Shown here piece by piece: positions 47,272-56,330 of a stretch of 64,000 nucleotides of DNA. The first letter of the stretch is position 1. The number at the start of each line of letters is the position of its first letter. Origin of the DNA: Bacteroidota bacterium (lineage in GTDB: Bacteria > Bacteroidota > Bacteroidia > CAILMK01 > JACPUW01); the NCBI GenBank assembly GCA_016192035.1, contig JACPUW010000030.1, forward strand, positions 194,322 to 258,321. Direction: 5' to 3'. The notes beneath the pieces were generated by a model, which worked only from the letters and a program-made list of their open reading frames with translations, had not been told where the DNA came from and did not search any database. Both the position numbers and the translations under genes were made by a program.

Positions 47272-48732
47272 TTATTCAAGGCTATAACCGTAGTACACCT
47301 TGCCTGGCAAACCGGGGTAGAAACCCTCCATCATCCCCTTGCCTGTTTGCTTCTTGGCCAGGTAATCTTCTACAGCCTGGGCACTGGCCATGGGTTTGTC
47401 GTCTATCTTGGTGATAATAAAGCCTTCCCGGATTTTAGTGTACCTGCGCAACATGCCGTCGTTCACCGTGGTCACCTTCACGCCACTGGGTATGCCCAGC
47501 TTGCTCAGTTCGCCCGATTCCAGGTCTTCTATTTCTATGCCCAGGGCATCAAGTGCAGTGAGCTCCGATTTTTCCACTATGCCGGTCTCTCCATCCTTGT
47601 TCTTAAGCTGTACTGTGATTTCTTTATCACTTCCGTTGCGGTTCACCACCACACTCAGCTCGTCACCGGGCCGTTTGCTTCCCACTTGTTCTTGTAGCTC
47701 AGGTACTGCCGTAATATTCACACCCTGTATGCGCACGATCACGTCCCCGCTTTTTATCCCCGCCTTGTCTGCCGCACCATCGGGCACCACTTCATCCACA
47801 TAAACCCCGCTGCTCACCTTCAACCCCTTTTCAGCGGCCAATTTGCTGTCAACTCCCCGGATCATCACGCCCAGAAAACCCCTCTGAACCAGCCCGTACT
47901 TCTTTATGTCTTCACATACTTTTTTTACTATGTTGCTGGGCACCGCAAAAGAGTATCCTGCATATACGCCAGTGGGAGTGGCTATGGCCGTATTGATACC
48001 AATTAGGTTGCCTTGTAGGTCCACCAGTGCACCGCCACTATTGCCGGGATTCACTGCGGCATCGGTCTGTATAAATGACTCAATGGAATACTGTTCCTGT
48101 AATATGTTGATGTTTCTCCCCTTGGCACTCACAATTCCAGCTGTCACCGTCGATTCAAGGTTAAAAGGGTTGCCCACCGCCAGCACCCATTCGCCTACCC
48201 GCACCTCATCTGAATTGGCAAAAGACAATGGGGTAGCGTTTTCCACTTCAATTTTGAGTAGGGCCAAATCGGTGGTGGGGTCGGTGCCAACAATGGTAGC
48301 GGTGTATGATTCTTTGTTGTATAGGGTAATCTCAACTTCTTCTGCATTGGCTACCACGTGGTTGTTGGTTACCACGTAGCCATCTGGACTGATGATCACG
48401 CCCGAGCCGGAAGATTCCTGCCTACGTTCCCTTGGGTTTTGGGGGGCGCCAAAAAAGTCATCGCCAAAAAACTCGCGCCATGGGTCATAGGTGTTGAGCG
48501 TGGAAACAGTGGTGGCAACAATGTGTACCACCGCCGGTGTAGAGAGCTCGGCGGCGGCCGTAAAGTCCATGGGCGCAGTTACTGGGCTATTGTCCACCAA
48601 CCGGAAGGAAGGCGTTGGCTCCACCCTTTCCACCACAACTTCTTTCTGTCCCAATCCAAACATTTCATAGGTAGCTAGCGTGGCTGCACTTGCCAGAAGG
48701 GCTACCGCCACTAAAATTCCAAACTTTCGCAT
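47272..48732 (-). CDS. HtrA/DegP-type periplasmic serine protease with two PDZ domains
   Basis: Quality-control protease/chaperone of 486 residues. The N-terminus is a signal or membrane anchor (FGILVAVALLASAATLA). The trypsin-like triad is visible as VTNNHVVANAEEV (His), DPTTDLALLKIE (Asp) and NPGNSGGALVD (Ser). Two PDZ domains follow (first GFLGVMIRG, GDVIVRIQGVNI; second IREGFIITKIDDK). It is expected in the periplasm, removing misfolded envelope proteins. ATG 48732 puts the signal at once at the N-terminus; a longer frame from 48822 is less likely. Terminated by the hairpin at 47195-47230. Confidence 0.96.
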   Translation of the reverse strand: MRKFGILVAVALLASAATLATYEMFGLGQKEVVVERVEPTPSFRLVDNSPVTAPMDFTAAAELSTPAVVHIVATTVSTLNTYDPWREFFGDDFFGAPQNPRERRQESSGSGVIISPDGYVVTNNHVVANAEEVEITLYNKESYTATIVGTDPTTDLALLKIEVENATPLSFANSDEVRVGEWVLAVGNPFNLESTVTAGIVSAKGRNINILQEQYSIESFIQTDAAVNPGNSGGALVDLQGNLIGINTAIATPTGVYAGYSFAVPSNIVKKVCEDIKKYGLVQRGFLGVMIRGVDSKLAAEKGLKVSSGVYVDEVVPDGAADKAGIKSGDVIVRIQGVNITAVPELQEQVGSKRPGDELSVVVNRNGSDKEITVQLKNKDGETGIVEKSELTALDALGIEIEDLESGELSKLGIPSGVKVTTVNDGMLRRYTKIREGFIITKIDDKPMASAQAVEDYLAKKQTGKGMMEGFYPGLPGKVYYGYSLE

Positions 48733-49098
48733 ATGTCTATTCTCTTTTTTTTGTGTACATACAAATGAATCACTACTCAACGGGCAAAACCACATTTTGG
48801 TTGAAAACCATTGGTGGTTCAAACATTACTTAACTATTAATAAGGGACGTTTCATTACGGCAGCGGCCGTGGTCAACATTCATACCGACTAGGGTCTGCT
48901 TAGTACTACAATAATGTCACGCAATGGCTGTGATGGAAGGTTAAGTAGCTGCAAAGTAATAAATTATCTTAAGTTGTGCGAGGCGGCCTACCGGATTGGC
49001 AGTTTGGGTAAACGGAAAGGTTGGCAGCCTGTCTGTAAATCTTTCAGGGTGCCTTTGCCATTCCGTCGCTACTCTTGACAAAAATTCATATATATCAG
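48733..49098. other. non-coding spacer between divergent htrA and hsp20
   Basis: Divergent promoter region of htrA (minus) and hsp20 (plus), with an inverted repeat just to its right. A TTGACA (49075-49080) lies upstream of hsp20, but no exact -7 box is at the usual distance. Two short AACCA/TGGTT pairs near 48785-48820 could form weak hairpins. No convincing gene was found; the small open frames present lack coding character. Confidence 0.5.
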
Positions 49099-49114
49099 AC
49101 AGTCAGATGACTGT
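49099..49114. promoter_or_regulatory. 7-bp inverted repeat upstream of hsp20
   Basis: ACAGTCA and TGACTGT are perfect arms with a GA centre, 66 bases before the hsp20 ATG. The position fits an operator for a heat-shock or stress regulator. It does not match CIRCE. Confidence 0.4.
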
Positions 49115-49180
49115 ATTTCATATCATTGATTTTGGTGCACGCTTTGAAAAAATCCGATCAAACAAAAAAACACCATAGCC

Positions 49181-49612
49181 ATGACACTCGTAAAAAGATT
49201 CAACTACCCCTTTTACACACTGTTCGACAGTTTTTTCAACGACGACATCGACCGGTTTAACCAGTCGGAAAACAAGCGGTTTGTGCCTGCGGTAAACGTG
49301 ACCGAGGATGAAGGGCAATTCAACATTGATGTGGTAGCCCCAGGGTACAAAAAGGAAGACTTCAAACTAAAACTGGAGAAAGACTTGCTCACCATAAGTG
49401 CCAACCAACGCGAGGTGAAGGAAGACAAGCAAGGCGAGAAAGTGATTAGAAAGGAGTACCACAGTGCTTCGTTTTCCAGGTCGTTTACACTGCCACAGCA
49501 CATAGCTGCCGAAAAGATTGCAGCCAAGTATGAAGATGGCATGCTCAAGATCTCACTGCCCAAGATTGAACCCATTCAGTCGGGCAACGGAAAGGAAATA
49601 TCCGTGAACTAA
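49181..49612 (+). CDS. small heat-shock protein Hsp20 (alpha-crystallin family)
   Basis: ATP-independent holdase of 143 residues. After a short N-terminal region (RFNYPFYTLFDSFFND), the alpha-crystallin domain covers residues about 35-130: PAVNVTEDEGQFNIDVVAPG, KEDFKLKLEKDLLTISA, and YHSASFSRSFTLP with the GMLKISLPK end. The short tail after the domain holds an I-x-P-like sequence. It has its own terminator and a likely operator. It lies beside htrA, another protein-quality gene. Confidence 0.95.
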   Translation: MTLVKRFNYPFYTLFDSFFNDDIDRFNQSENKRFVPAVNVTEDEGQFNIDVVAPGYKKEDFKLKLEKDLLTISANQREVKEDKQGEKVIRKEYHSASFSRSFTLPQHIAAEKIAAKYEDGMLKISLPKIEPIQSGNGKEISVN

Positions 49613-49646
49613 GTCCCGGGTTTCACCACCTATTCCCTCACACGCA

Positions 49647-49674
49647 AAGCCCCGTTACAACGGGGCTTTTTTGC
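49647..49674 (+). terminator. intrinsic terminator of hsp20
   Basis: AAGCCCCGTT and AACGGGGCTT form a stem of at least 8 bp around a short loop, followed by a T-rich run. It is 34 bases after the hsp20 stop. Confidence 0.9.
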
Positions 49675-49723
49675 TTTGTTTACAGGGGTTTGTATTTATT
49701 TCAAAGGCCAAATCCTTAAAATG

Positions 49724-49845
49724 TGAAGGCCCCCGGTTGGGAGCCAGGGGCCTTCAGCTAGGCATTAAGTAATTAAAAGGTTTTGGGTTATGAAGTCGGG
49801 GGGCTTAACGGCACCATTTCCCGTTTTGTTGCTTGATTAAGCCCC
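49724..49845. other. two further hairpins in the hsp20-serS spacer
   Basis: After the hsp20 terminator, TGAAGGCCCC (49724-49733) pairs with GGGGCCTTCA (49747-49756) in a 10-bp stem with 13-base loop, and GGGGCTTAA (49800-49808) pairs with TTAAGCCCC (49837-49845) around 28 bases. Neither is followed by a clear T-run and no protein frame is present. They could be a small RNA or a leader; not identified. The remaining bases to serS hold a -7 box only. Confidence 0.4.
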
Positions 49846-49943
49846 ATTAAGAATTTGTTTGCATTTCATGTTCTGCCGGAGGGTAGCTGCGCCTTCTGTC
49901 GTCCTTTGACCTGTCGCACGCCTATACCTCCCTGTTGCCGAGC

Positions 49944-49951
49944 TAATTTTG
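49944..49951 (+). promoter_or_regulatory. -7 box (TAATTTTG) upstream of serS
   Basis: TAATTTTG fits TAnnTTTG and ends 18 bases before the serS ATG. No TTG is at the usual -33 distance. Confidence 0.45.
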
Positions 49952-49969
49952 CGCGAAACTTTCTTTTAA

Positions 49970-51238
49970 ATGATTTCAATCCAAACAATTAGGAAAAACC
50001 CTGAAATGGTTGTCGAGCGATTGGCCATCAAACATTTCGATGCGGCTAAATCAGTTGCCGAAATACTGGAGATGGACCAGCAGCGCCGGGGAGTACAGAA
50101 GGAAATGGACGACCTAAAAGCCAAATGCAATGGCTTATCAAAAGATATTGGGGCGCTTATGAGGCAAGGCCAAGTAGAAATGGCCGAAGCACAGAAAAAG
50201 GAAGTGGGCTCCATCAAAGAAAGGATAAAATCACTTGAATTGGAGTTTGAATCACTTGGTAGTGAGCAAGAATCCTTGCTGCTTACCCTGCCAAATATTC
50301 CCTGCCAAGAGGTGCCTAACGGACGGACTTCACAGGACAACCGCCTGGTAAGACAGCACGGTGCATTGCGCCCTACAGATGGGCTGGTGCCTCACTGGGA
50401 CCTGGCCAGCAAGTATGGAATCATTGATTTTGAAACCGGCACCAAGGTGGCCGGTGCTGGCTTTCCTATATACAAGGGCAAAGGTGCCCGGCTACAGCGG
50501 GCATTGCTAAATTATTTCCTTGACTATAACACCACAGCAGGGTATCTGGAAGTACAGCCTCCCATCCTGGTCAACCCCTCATCAGGTTATGGTACTGGCC
50601 AACTTCCTGACAAAGAAGGCCAAATGTACCATGTGGGCTTAGACGACCTGTACTTGGCACCCACTGCCGAGGTGCCCATAACCAATATGTACCGCGACGT
50701 TTTGCTGCAGGAAAAGGAATTGCCCATAAAACTCACGGGCTATACCCCATGTTTTAGGCGCGAAGCGGGCTCATATGGCAAAGATGTTAGGGGGCTCAAC
50801 CGCCTGCACCAGTTTGACAAAGTGGAGATTGTGCAGATATGCCGCCCCGAGGTATCTTATGATGTGCTTGGTGAAATGGTAGCCCACGTGGAGGGATTGT
50901 TACTAGCCCTTGGGCTGCCATACCGCATCCTGGCCCTTTGCGGGGGCGACATGAGTTTTGCCTCGGCCCTCACCTACGATTTTGAGGTGTACTCACCGGC
51001 ACAAGACAGATGGCTGGAAGTGAGTTCGGTATCAAATTTTGAAACTTTTCAAGCCAATAGGCTCAAACTGCGATATAAGAACGCCGAGGGCACCAACACA
51101 TTGGTACATACCCTTAATGGGAGCTCTTTGGCTTTTCCGCGCATAGTGGCCACCATTTTGGAGAATTATCAAAACCATTCGGGTATTGATATGCCCCAAG
51201 TATTGGTGCCTTATTGTGGGTTCAGCTACATAGATTAG
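49970..51238 (+). CDS. serS: seryl-tRNA synthetase
   Basis: Class IIa synthetase, 422 residues. Residues about 1-110 form the long helical arm (coiled coil) that grips the tRNA-Ser variable loop. Motif 2 is FRREAGSYGKDVRGLNRLHQ and motif 3 is LAFPRIVATILENYQ; TAEVPITNMYRDVLL and EVSSVSNFETFQANRLK are family-typical. Full length. No amino-acid-sensing leader was recognised upstream, though the spacer contains hairpins. Confidence 0.98.
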   Translation: MISIQTIRKNPEMVVERLAIKHFDAAKSVAEILEMDQQRRGVQKEMDDLKAKCNGLSKDIGALMRQGQVEMAEAQKKEVGSIKERIKSLELEFESLGSEQESLLLTLPNIPCQEVPNGRTSQDNRLVRQHGALRPTDGLVPHWDLASKYGIIDFETGTKVAGAGFPIYKGKGARLQRALLNYFLDYNTTAGYLEVQPPILVNPSSGYGTGQLPDKEGQMYHVGLDDLYLAPTAEVPITNMYRDVLLQEKELPIKLTGYTPCFRREAGSYGKDVRGLNRLHQFDKVEIVQICRPEVSYDVLGEMVAHVEGLLLALGLPYRILALCGGDMSFASALTYDFEVYSPAQDRWLEVSSVSNFETFQANRLKLRYKNAEGTNTLVHTLNGSSLAFPRIVATILENYQNHSGIDMPQVLVPYCGFSYID

Positions 51239-51362
51239 CATGATGGGTGGGCACAGGAGGTATGTAGGCTGTTTTATGTTGACGGTTGGCCTATGATTGG
51301 GGAGGTGCTGGCCATTCTTTGCCATCCACTTACAGAACATAGGTATTTTACAGCCGGCTAAC

Positions 51363-53273
51363 ATGAGCAATACACCTGAGGCAATTCTTAAGGAATACTG
51401 GGGATATAACCAGTTTAGACCACTACAACTGGATATTATCCAGTCGGTTATGGCTGGCAAGGACACCTTGGCCTTACTGCCCACCGGGGGGGGTAAATCC
51501 ATATGTTTTCAAGTACCGGCCCTGGCCATGAATGGCCTTTGTGTGGTGGTGAGCCCGCTGGTGGCACTTATGAAAGACCAAGTGGAGAATTTGGTGCGGC
51601 GGGGCATACAAGCCTATTATATCCATGCGGCCATGGGTTGGCGGCAAATGGAGATTACCCTTGACAACTGTAGGTTTGGAAAGGCCAAGTTTTTATATCT
51701 ATCACCAGAACGATTGAAAACCAATGCCTTTCGTGATCGATTTGTGGGGATGGATATTTCATTCATGGCCATTGATGAGGCCCACTGTATATCTGAATGG
51801 GGCTATGATTTCAGGCCTCCGTACCTACAAATAGCCGAATTGCGCGAACTAAAGCCGGGGATCCCTTTTCTTGCCCTTACCGCATCGGCTACCCAGCAGG
51901 TACAAGATGACATAAAAAGTCGGCTGCAATTTGGCAAGGATGCACCCACTTTTAGGCAAACTTTTGATAGGCCGAATATTGTCTATTCCATCTCCCGCAA
52001 CCATGACAAATACGCCGTGCTGCTTAGGGCGCTTGAGAAGGTAAAAGGCTCGGCTATAGTATATGTGCGCAACCGCAAGTTGACCCGCAGCCTAAGCCAA
52101 TGGATAGAATCTCAAGGCATTTCGGCAACGTATTATCATGCCGGCCTTGACCATGCGCAGCGCAGCCAGAGGCAAGACGATTGGATAAAGGGCAAGTGCC
52201 GGGTGGTAGTGGCTACCAATGCTTTTGGCATGGGCATAGACAAACCCGACGTGCGGTTGGTAATACACTTTGCACTTCCCGATAGCTTGGAAGCCTATTA
52301 TCAAGAAGCGGGTAGGGCAGGCCGCGATGGACGTAGGGCGCACGCCCTAGCCCTGGTAGCACAATCCGATTTGGATGCTCTTATACAGTCTGTTGACAAA
52401 CAATTCCCTCCTATCAAAGATGTACAGCGTACTTACGATGCCCTGTGCAATTTCTTGCAAATTGCTATGGGACAAGGTGATGCCTGTTCCTATGATTTTG
52501 ACCTAAGCAGCTATTGCCAGGTGTTTAAGGCAAAACCTTTGGTGGTGCTTTCGCACCTGCACATGCTGGAACAGGCAGGGTACCTCACGCTTAATGAAGC
52601 CGTGGAGCGAAATGCTTCTGCCCATATTATCCCCAATCATTCAGAGATTATCCAATTTAAGAACGGCAACCCGCGTTATGAACCGGTGATTACCTCTATG
52701 CTCAGGCTACATGGCGGGCTGCTGGATGACTATGTGCAGATATATGAAGATAAGATAGCCAAATCATTGTCAATCAAGCGTGATGAAGTAGTCAATCTAT
52801 TGGTGGCCTTACATAAACTCCAGATAGTGGATTACCAACCGCCATCCGGTTCGCCTAAGGTTACCCTTGCGCACCCACGGGTTTCGAGTGAGCACCTCAT
52901 GTTTGACCACGCTTTTATCAGGGCCAGGAAAACCGCTATTACCAAAAAAGTGCAGGCCGTGGTGGACTATGGTGCCAGAAATGCCTGTAGGGGAAACGCA
53001 ATTCTTTCCTATTTTGATGAGAACCAGTCAAATTCATGCGGACATTGCGATTGGTGCATAGGGCCTGCCAAAACCCAGAAGGAAATGAGGCTGCAACTGC
53101 TGGCGTTTTTCAAGGGCCCTGCCAGGAGTTTAGATGAAATAAAAAGACATTTTGACACTAGCAATGAGTCATTTAGAAAGGAGTTTAAGATGATGATAGC
53201 CGAAGGTTTGCTCGTCATGGCGGGTGACCAAGTAAGGCAGGGAGGAAATCAAAAGGACACATCGATTGAATAA
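51363..53273 (+). CDS. recQ: ATP-dependent DNA helicase RecQ
   Basis: 3'-5' superfamily 2 DNA helicase of 636 residues. Motif I is LLPTGGGKSICFQVPAL, motif II DEAH is in IDEAHCISEWGYDFRPPYL, and motif VI is YYQEAGRAGRDGRR. A RQC zinc-binding region contains CRGNAILSYFDE and CGHCDWC. The usual C-terminal HRDC domain is not evident; the last 60 residues look like a winged helix (ARSLDEIKRHFDTSNESFRK). ATG 51363 was chosen; a longer frame from 51297 is less likely. The next gene starts inside its last codons. Confidence 0.96.
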   Translation: MSNTPEAILKEYWGYNQFRPLQLDIIQSVMAGKDTLALLPTGGGKSICFQVPALAMNGLCVVVSPLVALMKDQVENLVRRGIQAYYIHAAMGWRQMEITLDNCRFGKAKFLYLSPERLKTNAFRDRFVGMDISFMAIDEAHCISEWGYDFRPPYLQIAELRELKPGIPFLALTASATQQVQDDIKSRLQFGKDAPTFRQTFDRPNIVYSISRNHDKYAVLLRALEKVKGSAIVYVRNRKLTRSLSQWIESQGISATYYHAGLDHAQRSQRQDDWIKGKCRVVVATNAFGMGIDKPDVRLVIHFALPDSLEAYYQEAGRAGRDGRRAHALALVAQSDLDALIQSVDKQFPPIKDVQRTYDALCNFLQIAMGQGDACSYDFDLSSYCQVFKAKPLVVLSHLHMLEQAGYLTLNEAVERNASAHIIPNHSEIIQFKNGNPRYEPVITSMLRLHGGLLDDYVQIYEDKIAKSLSIKRDEVVNLLVALHKLQIVDYQPPSGSPKVTLAHPRVSSEHLMFDHAFIRARKTAITKKVQAVVDYGARNACRGNAILSYFDENQSNSCGHCDWCIGPAKTQKEMRLQLLAFFKGPARSLDEIKRHFDTSNESFRKEFKMMIAEGLLVMAGDQVRQGGNQKDTSIE

Positions 53274-54348
53274 GCGAATAATATTTTTGGTTACCAATGA
53301 TATAGCTACCGATCAACGGATGCAAAGGATTTGTAGCACCCTGGCCGCTGAGGGTTATAACTGCCTCTTGGTGGGCCGACTAGTACACCACTCTGTGCCC
53401 CTGCCCCAATTCCCTTTTGCCTGTGTCAGGATCCGATGTGCATGCTCACAGGGCAAGCTTTTTTATGTAGAGTACAATTTGAGACTTCTTATCTTTTTGG
53501 CATTAAGGAAAATGGATGCCATTTGTGCCGTTGACCTAGATACACTTATACCTGCAGTGGTATGGGCAGGCCTGCGGAAAAAAAAGCTGGTGTATGATGC
53601 CCACGAATACTTTACCGAAGTACCTGAGGTGGTGGGCAGGCGCGGTGTGCAGTGGGTTTGGGAAAAGGTAGCCGCCTGGGGAATTCCCCAGGCACACCTA
53701 TGTTATACCGTGGGCCAAAGGTTGGCAAAAGAACTTGGACAACGATATAAAAGGCCATTTGAGGTGTTGCGCAATGTGCCCTTTTACCATCAAGTGGAAA
53801 CAAAGGCTTCTGCCAGATATATTTTGTATCAAGGCGCACTCAATGAGGGTAGAGGGCTTGAAACCCTTATTGCCGCAGCCCCTAGGCTGCCCCTTCCGGT
53901 TTATCTGGCAGGTGATGGTGATTTGAACCATCAATTGCGGAAAATGGCACAAGAAATTGCCCCAGATAGGGTAGTTTTTTTGGGTAGGTTGAGCCCGGCT
54001 GAGTTAAGAGATGTCACTTTAAGCGCATATATTGGCTATAATTTATTGGAAAACAAAGGATTGAGTTATTACTACTCCCTTGCTAACAAGTTTTTTGACT
54101 ATACCATGGCCGGTGTGCCATGTTTGGTGAGCCCTTTCCCAGAGTACCTTGACCTGCATCATGAATTTCACATAGGCGTAGTATGCCATTTGGAAATCAA
54201 TGATATAGTAACCCAAGTGGAAGCTTTGTACAAAGACCCAACGGAATATGAATCTATGCGCCAAACTTGCCTGGAAGCAGCCAGGGCTTTAAACTGGGAG
54301 CGGGAGCAGGGCAAATTGGTGCACCTGTATAAAACCATTTGGTCATGA
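53266..54348 (+). CDS. glycosyltransferase, GT4-like
   Basis: GT-B fold sugar transferase of 360 residues. RIIFLVTNDIATDQRMQRIC is an N-terminal glycosyltransferase-4 type start, with YDAHEYFTEVPEVVGRRG following. The C-terminal half binds the nucleotide sugar: RYILYQGALNEGRGLETLI, VYLAGDGDLNHQLRKMA and a donor-site helix YSLANKFFDYTMAGVPCLVS. It starts at TTG 53266, overlapping recQ by 8 bases, and ends in a 4-base overlap with the next transferase. Sugar and acceptor are unknown; a surface polysaccharide or protein-glycan role is likely. Confidence 0.88.
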   Translation: MNKRIIFLVTNDIATDQRMQRICSTLAAEGYNCLLVGRLVHHSVPLPQFPFACVRIRCACSQGKLFYVEYNLRLLIFLALRKMDAICAVDLDTLIPAVVWAGLRKKKLVYDAHEYFTEVPEVVGRRGVQWVWEKVAAWGIPQAHLCYTVGQRLAKELGQRYKRPFEVLRNVPFYHQVETKASARYILYQGALNEGRGLETLIAAAPRLPLPVYLAGDGDLNHQLRKMAQEIAPDRVVFLGRLSPAELRDVTLSAYIGYNLLENKGLSYYYSLANKFFDYTMAGVPCLVSPFPEYLDLHHEFHIGVVCHLEINDIVTQVEALYKDPTEYESMRQTCLEAARALNWEREQGKLVHLYKTIWS

Positions 54349-55460
54349 AGCTGCACGTAGTGTCATTTGCCATACCATGGCCTGCCAACTATGGTGGGGT
54401 AATAGATGTATTTCATAAACTTAGGATTCTCAAAAGCCTGGGTGTAGGGGTTATACTCCATTGCTGGCAGTACGGGGGACGAAAACCTTGGGCCGGTTTT
54501 GAGCACCTCGTGGACCGAGTGCATTATTACCCAAGAAACCGCTTATTAAACCCTTTTTGGGGCCCAATACCCTATATTATCAAAACCAGGCAGGCCAATG
54601 AGTTGGAAAGCAACCTCATGGCCGACGACTGGCCTGTGTTATTTGAAGGGATACATACCACGGCCCCTCTGTTTTACAATCGCTTACCCGGTAAGTTTAC
54701 CATAGTGCGCACGCACAACATAGAGCGCGACTACTACCAAATGCTTGGCCACGCCGAACGAAATGTGCTGAAAAAGATGTATTTAAGTCGGGAATCCGTA
54801 CATCTGGGCCGGTATGAACGTGCGGTACTTGAAATGGCAAATGCCGTAGCAACCATATCGCCCAATGACCAGAAGATTCTAAGCGATTATTGCCATAGTG
54901 AATATGTGCCTGTTTTTCATGCCCATGACCAGTCCGATACCCCACATGGGGAAGGGGAGGGGTTTTGTCTTTACCAAGGCAATCTTCAGGTAGCCGAAAA
55001 TGTGCAAGCGGCTAAGTTTCTTCTTGATGAGGTTTTCTCTTCACTGGATGTGCCATTTGTTTTGGCTTCAAATGAATTTCCGGAATACCTAAGGAAAATG
55101 GCCCGCCATATGCCCCATGTAGAAATGGTACGCGCGGCAGAGCCCAGCAGCTATAGTTCCCTTATCAAGCGGGCTTCTGTCCATGTGTTGCCATCTTTTC
55201 AACCTACCGGCATTAAGCTTAAGTTGCTCAATGCGTTATTTCAAGGGCGGCATTGCGTGATAAATGACCCAATGGTGGCGCACCCGGTGCTGGCCAACCT
55301 ATGTGCGGTGGCGCATGATGCCGGCACATTTGCCGCCGCGATTGCGGACAAAATGAACACCCCGTGGACCGAGGAGCAGCGCGTGTGGCGTGGACAGGCC
55401 TTAATGGAGTCTTTTGACAATATGGAATCGGGCAGGAAGCTGATAGCCCTATTGCCCTAG
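54345..55460 (+). CDS. glycosyltransferase, GT4-like (second of pair)
   Basis: Protein of 371 residues. KLHVVSFAIPWPANYGGVID is typical of GT4 N-termini; TIVRTHNIERDYYQML and LEMANAVATISPNDQKIL follow. The C-terminal donor region is RASVHVLPSFQPTGIKLKL with LLNALFQGRHCVINDP. ATG 54345 overlaps the stop of the previous gene as ATGA, so the pair is translationally coupled and probably acts on the same glycan. Its stop codon shares the palindrome CTAG with the stop of the convergent FtsE-like gene. Confidence 0.87.
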   Translation: MKLHVVSFAIPWPANYGGVIDVFHKLRILKSLGVGVILHCWQYGGRKPWAGFEHLVDRVHYYPRNRLLNPFWGPIPYIIKTRQANELESNLMADDWPVLFEGIHTTAPLFYNRLPGKFTIVRTHNIERDYYQMLGHAERNVLKKMYLSRESVHLGRYERAVLEMANAVATISPNDQKILSDYCHSEYVPVFHAHDQSDTPHGEGEGFCLYQGNLQVAENVQAAKFLLDEVFSSLDVPFVLASNEFPEYLRKMARHMPHVEMVRAAEPSSYSSLIKRASVHVLPSFQPTGIKLKLLNALFQGRHCVINDPMVAHPVLANLCAVAHDAGTFAAAIADKMNTPWTEEQRVWRGQALMESFDNMESGRKLIALLP

Positions 55461-56146
55461 AGATTAAGGGATTGTGGCTCTATCTGGGTCAGGGTGCCAT
55501 GCTCTATGCGCAGTACCCTGCTGGGGTGGTAGTGGATCAAATTGTAGTTGTGGGTGGCCATGAGCAGCGAAGTGCCCTGGTGGGTGATGGATACCAGCAA
55601 TTCCAGGATTTCCCGGCTGGTTTCTGGGTCTAGGTTACCGGTGGGCTCGTCGGCCAGCAGCACAAATGGTTCGTTTACCAGGGCACGGGCTATCACCACC
55701 CTTTGCTGTTCGCCGCCCGAAAGTTCGTGAGGCATATTTTTCCGCTTGTGGCCAAGCCCCACCAAATCAAATACTTCATCTAGCCTTCTGTCCATGAGGG
55801 CTTTCTTCTTCCAGCCAGTTGACTGCATCACAAAACGGAGGTTACTTTCAATATTCCTATCTGTAAGCAATTGAAAGTCTTGGAATATAATACCCAGTTT
55901 GCGGCGCAGGAAAGGAATTCGTTGGCGGCTTATGCTGTGCACCCTAAATCCTGAAACATGGGCCTCACCGGCGGCCACTGGCAAGTCGGCATAAAGCGTT
56001 CGTAGCAACGAAGTTTTACCGCTACCGGTTTTGCCCACCAGGTACACCAAGTCACCTGGAAACATGGTAAAGGACACCGATTGCAAAATGGGTTTGCCTG
56101 CTTGGTTTACCGACACATTGGCCAGATCGAGTACCGGGGTTGCCAT
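55457..56146 (-). CDS. FtsE-like ABC transporter ATP-binding protein
   Basis: ABC ATPase of 229 residues resembling FtsE, the partner of FtsX at the division septum. Walker A is VGKTGSGKTSLLR, the signature is HELSGGEQQRVVIARAL, Walker B is PFVLLADEPTGNLDPETS, and the switch His is in LLMATHNYNLI. LGIIFQDFQLLTDRNIESNL is close to FtsE Q-loop sequence. No ftsX-like permease gene is adjacent, so a LolD-type or other MacB-like ATPase is possible. The ATG at 56146 was chosen over one six codons upstream. Confidence 0.87.
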   Translation of the reverse strand: MATPVLDLANVSVNQAGKPILQSVSFTMFPGDLVYLVGKTGSGKTSLLRTLYADLPVAAGEAHVSGFRVHSISRQRIPFLRRKLGIIFQDFQLLTDRNIESNLRFVMQSTGWKKKALMDRRLDEVFDLVGLGHKRKNMPHELSGGEQQRVVIARALVNEPFVLLADEPTGNLDPETSREILELLVSITHQGTSLLMATHNYNLIHYHPSRVLRIEHGTLTQIEPQSLNL

Positions 56147-56271
56147 GGGGAATTTGGGCGGCAACTTAGCCTATTTACTGAAATTAACCAACGCAAAGAT
56201 TTGGGGGCTTTCCGGCAGGTAACCATCGGCGTAAATCAAATTAAACAGATAATTAAGCTATTAGGTGAGTT

Positions 56272-56302
56272 TTTGAATGTAAGGTGATTGTACATACTTT
56301 TG
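56272..56302 (+). promoter_or_regulatory. complete Bacteroidota promoter (TTTG-N19-TACTTTTG)
   Basis: TTTG (56272-56275) is followed after exactly 19 bases by TACTTTTG (56295-56302), a textbook match to the -33/-7 consensus of the Bacteroidota sigma factor. The start codon of the lipoprotein gene is 28 bases after the -7 box. It is the best promoter in the window. Confidence 0.75.
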
Positions 56303-56330
56303 TGCCACTTTTAAAGTAGTAATCAAAGTA

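Noticed and set aside
48996-49178. Possible 60-codon gene upstream of hsp20
   Set aside because: It spans the putative hsp20 promoter and operator and shows no coding character.
55457-56146. FtsX partner for the FtsE-like ATPase
   Set aside because: No polytopic permease gene lies next to it on either side, so the FtsEX pairing is not supported by context.
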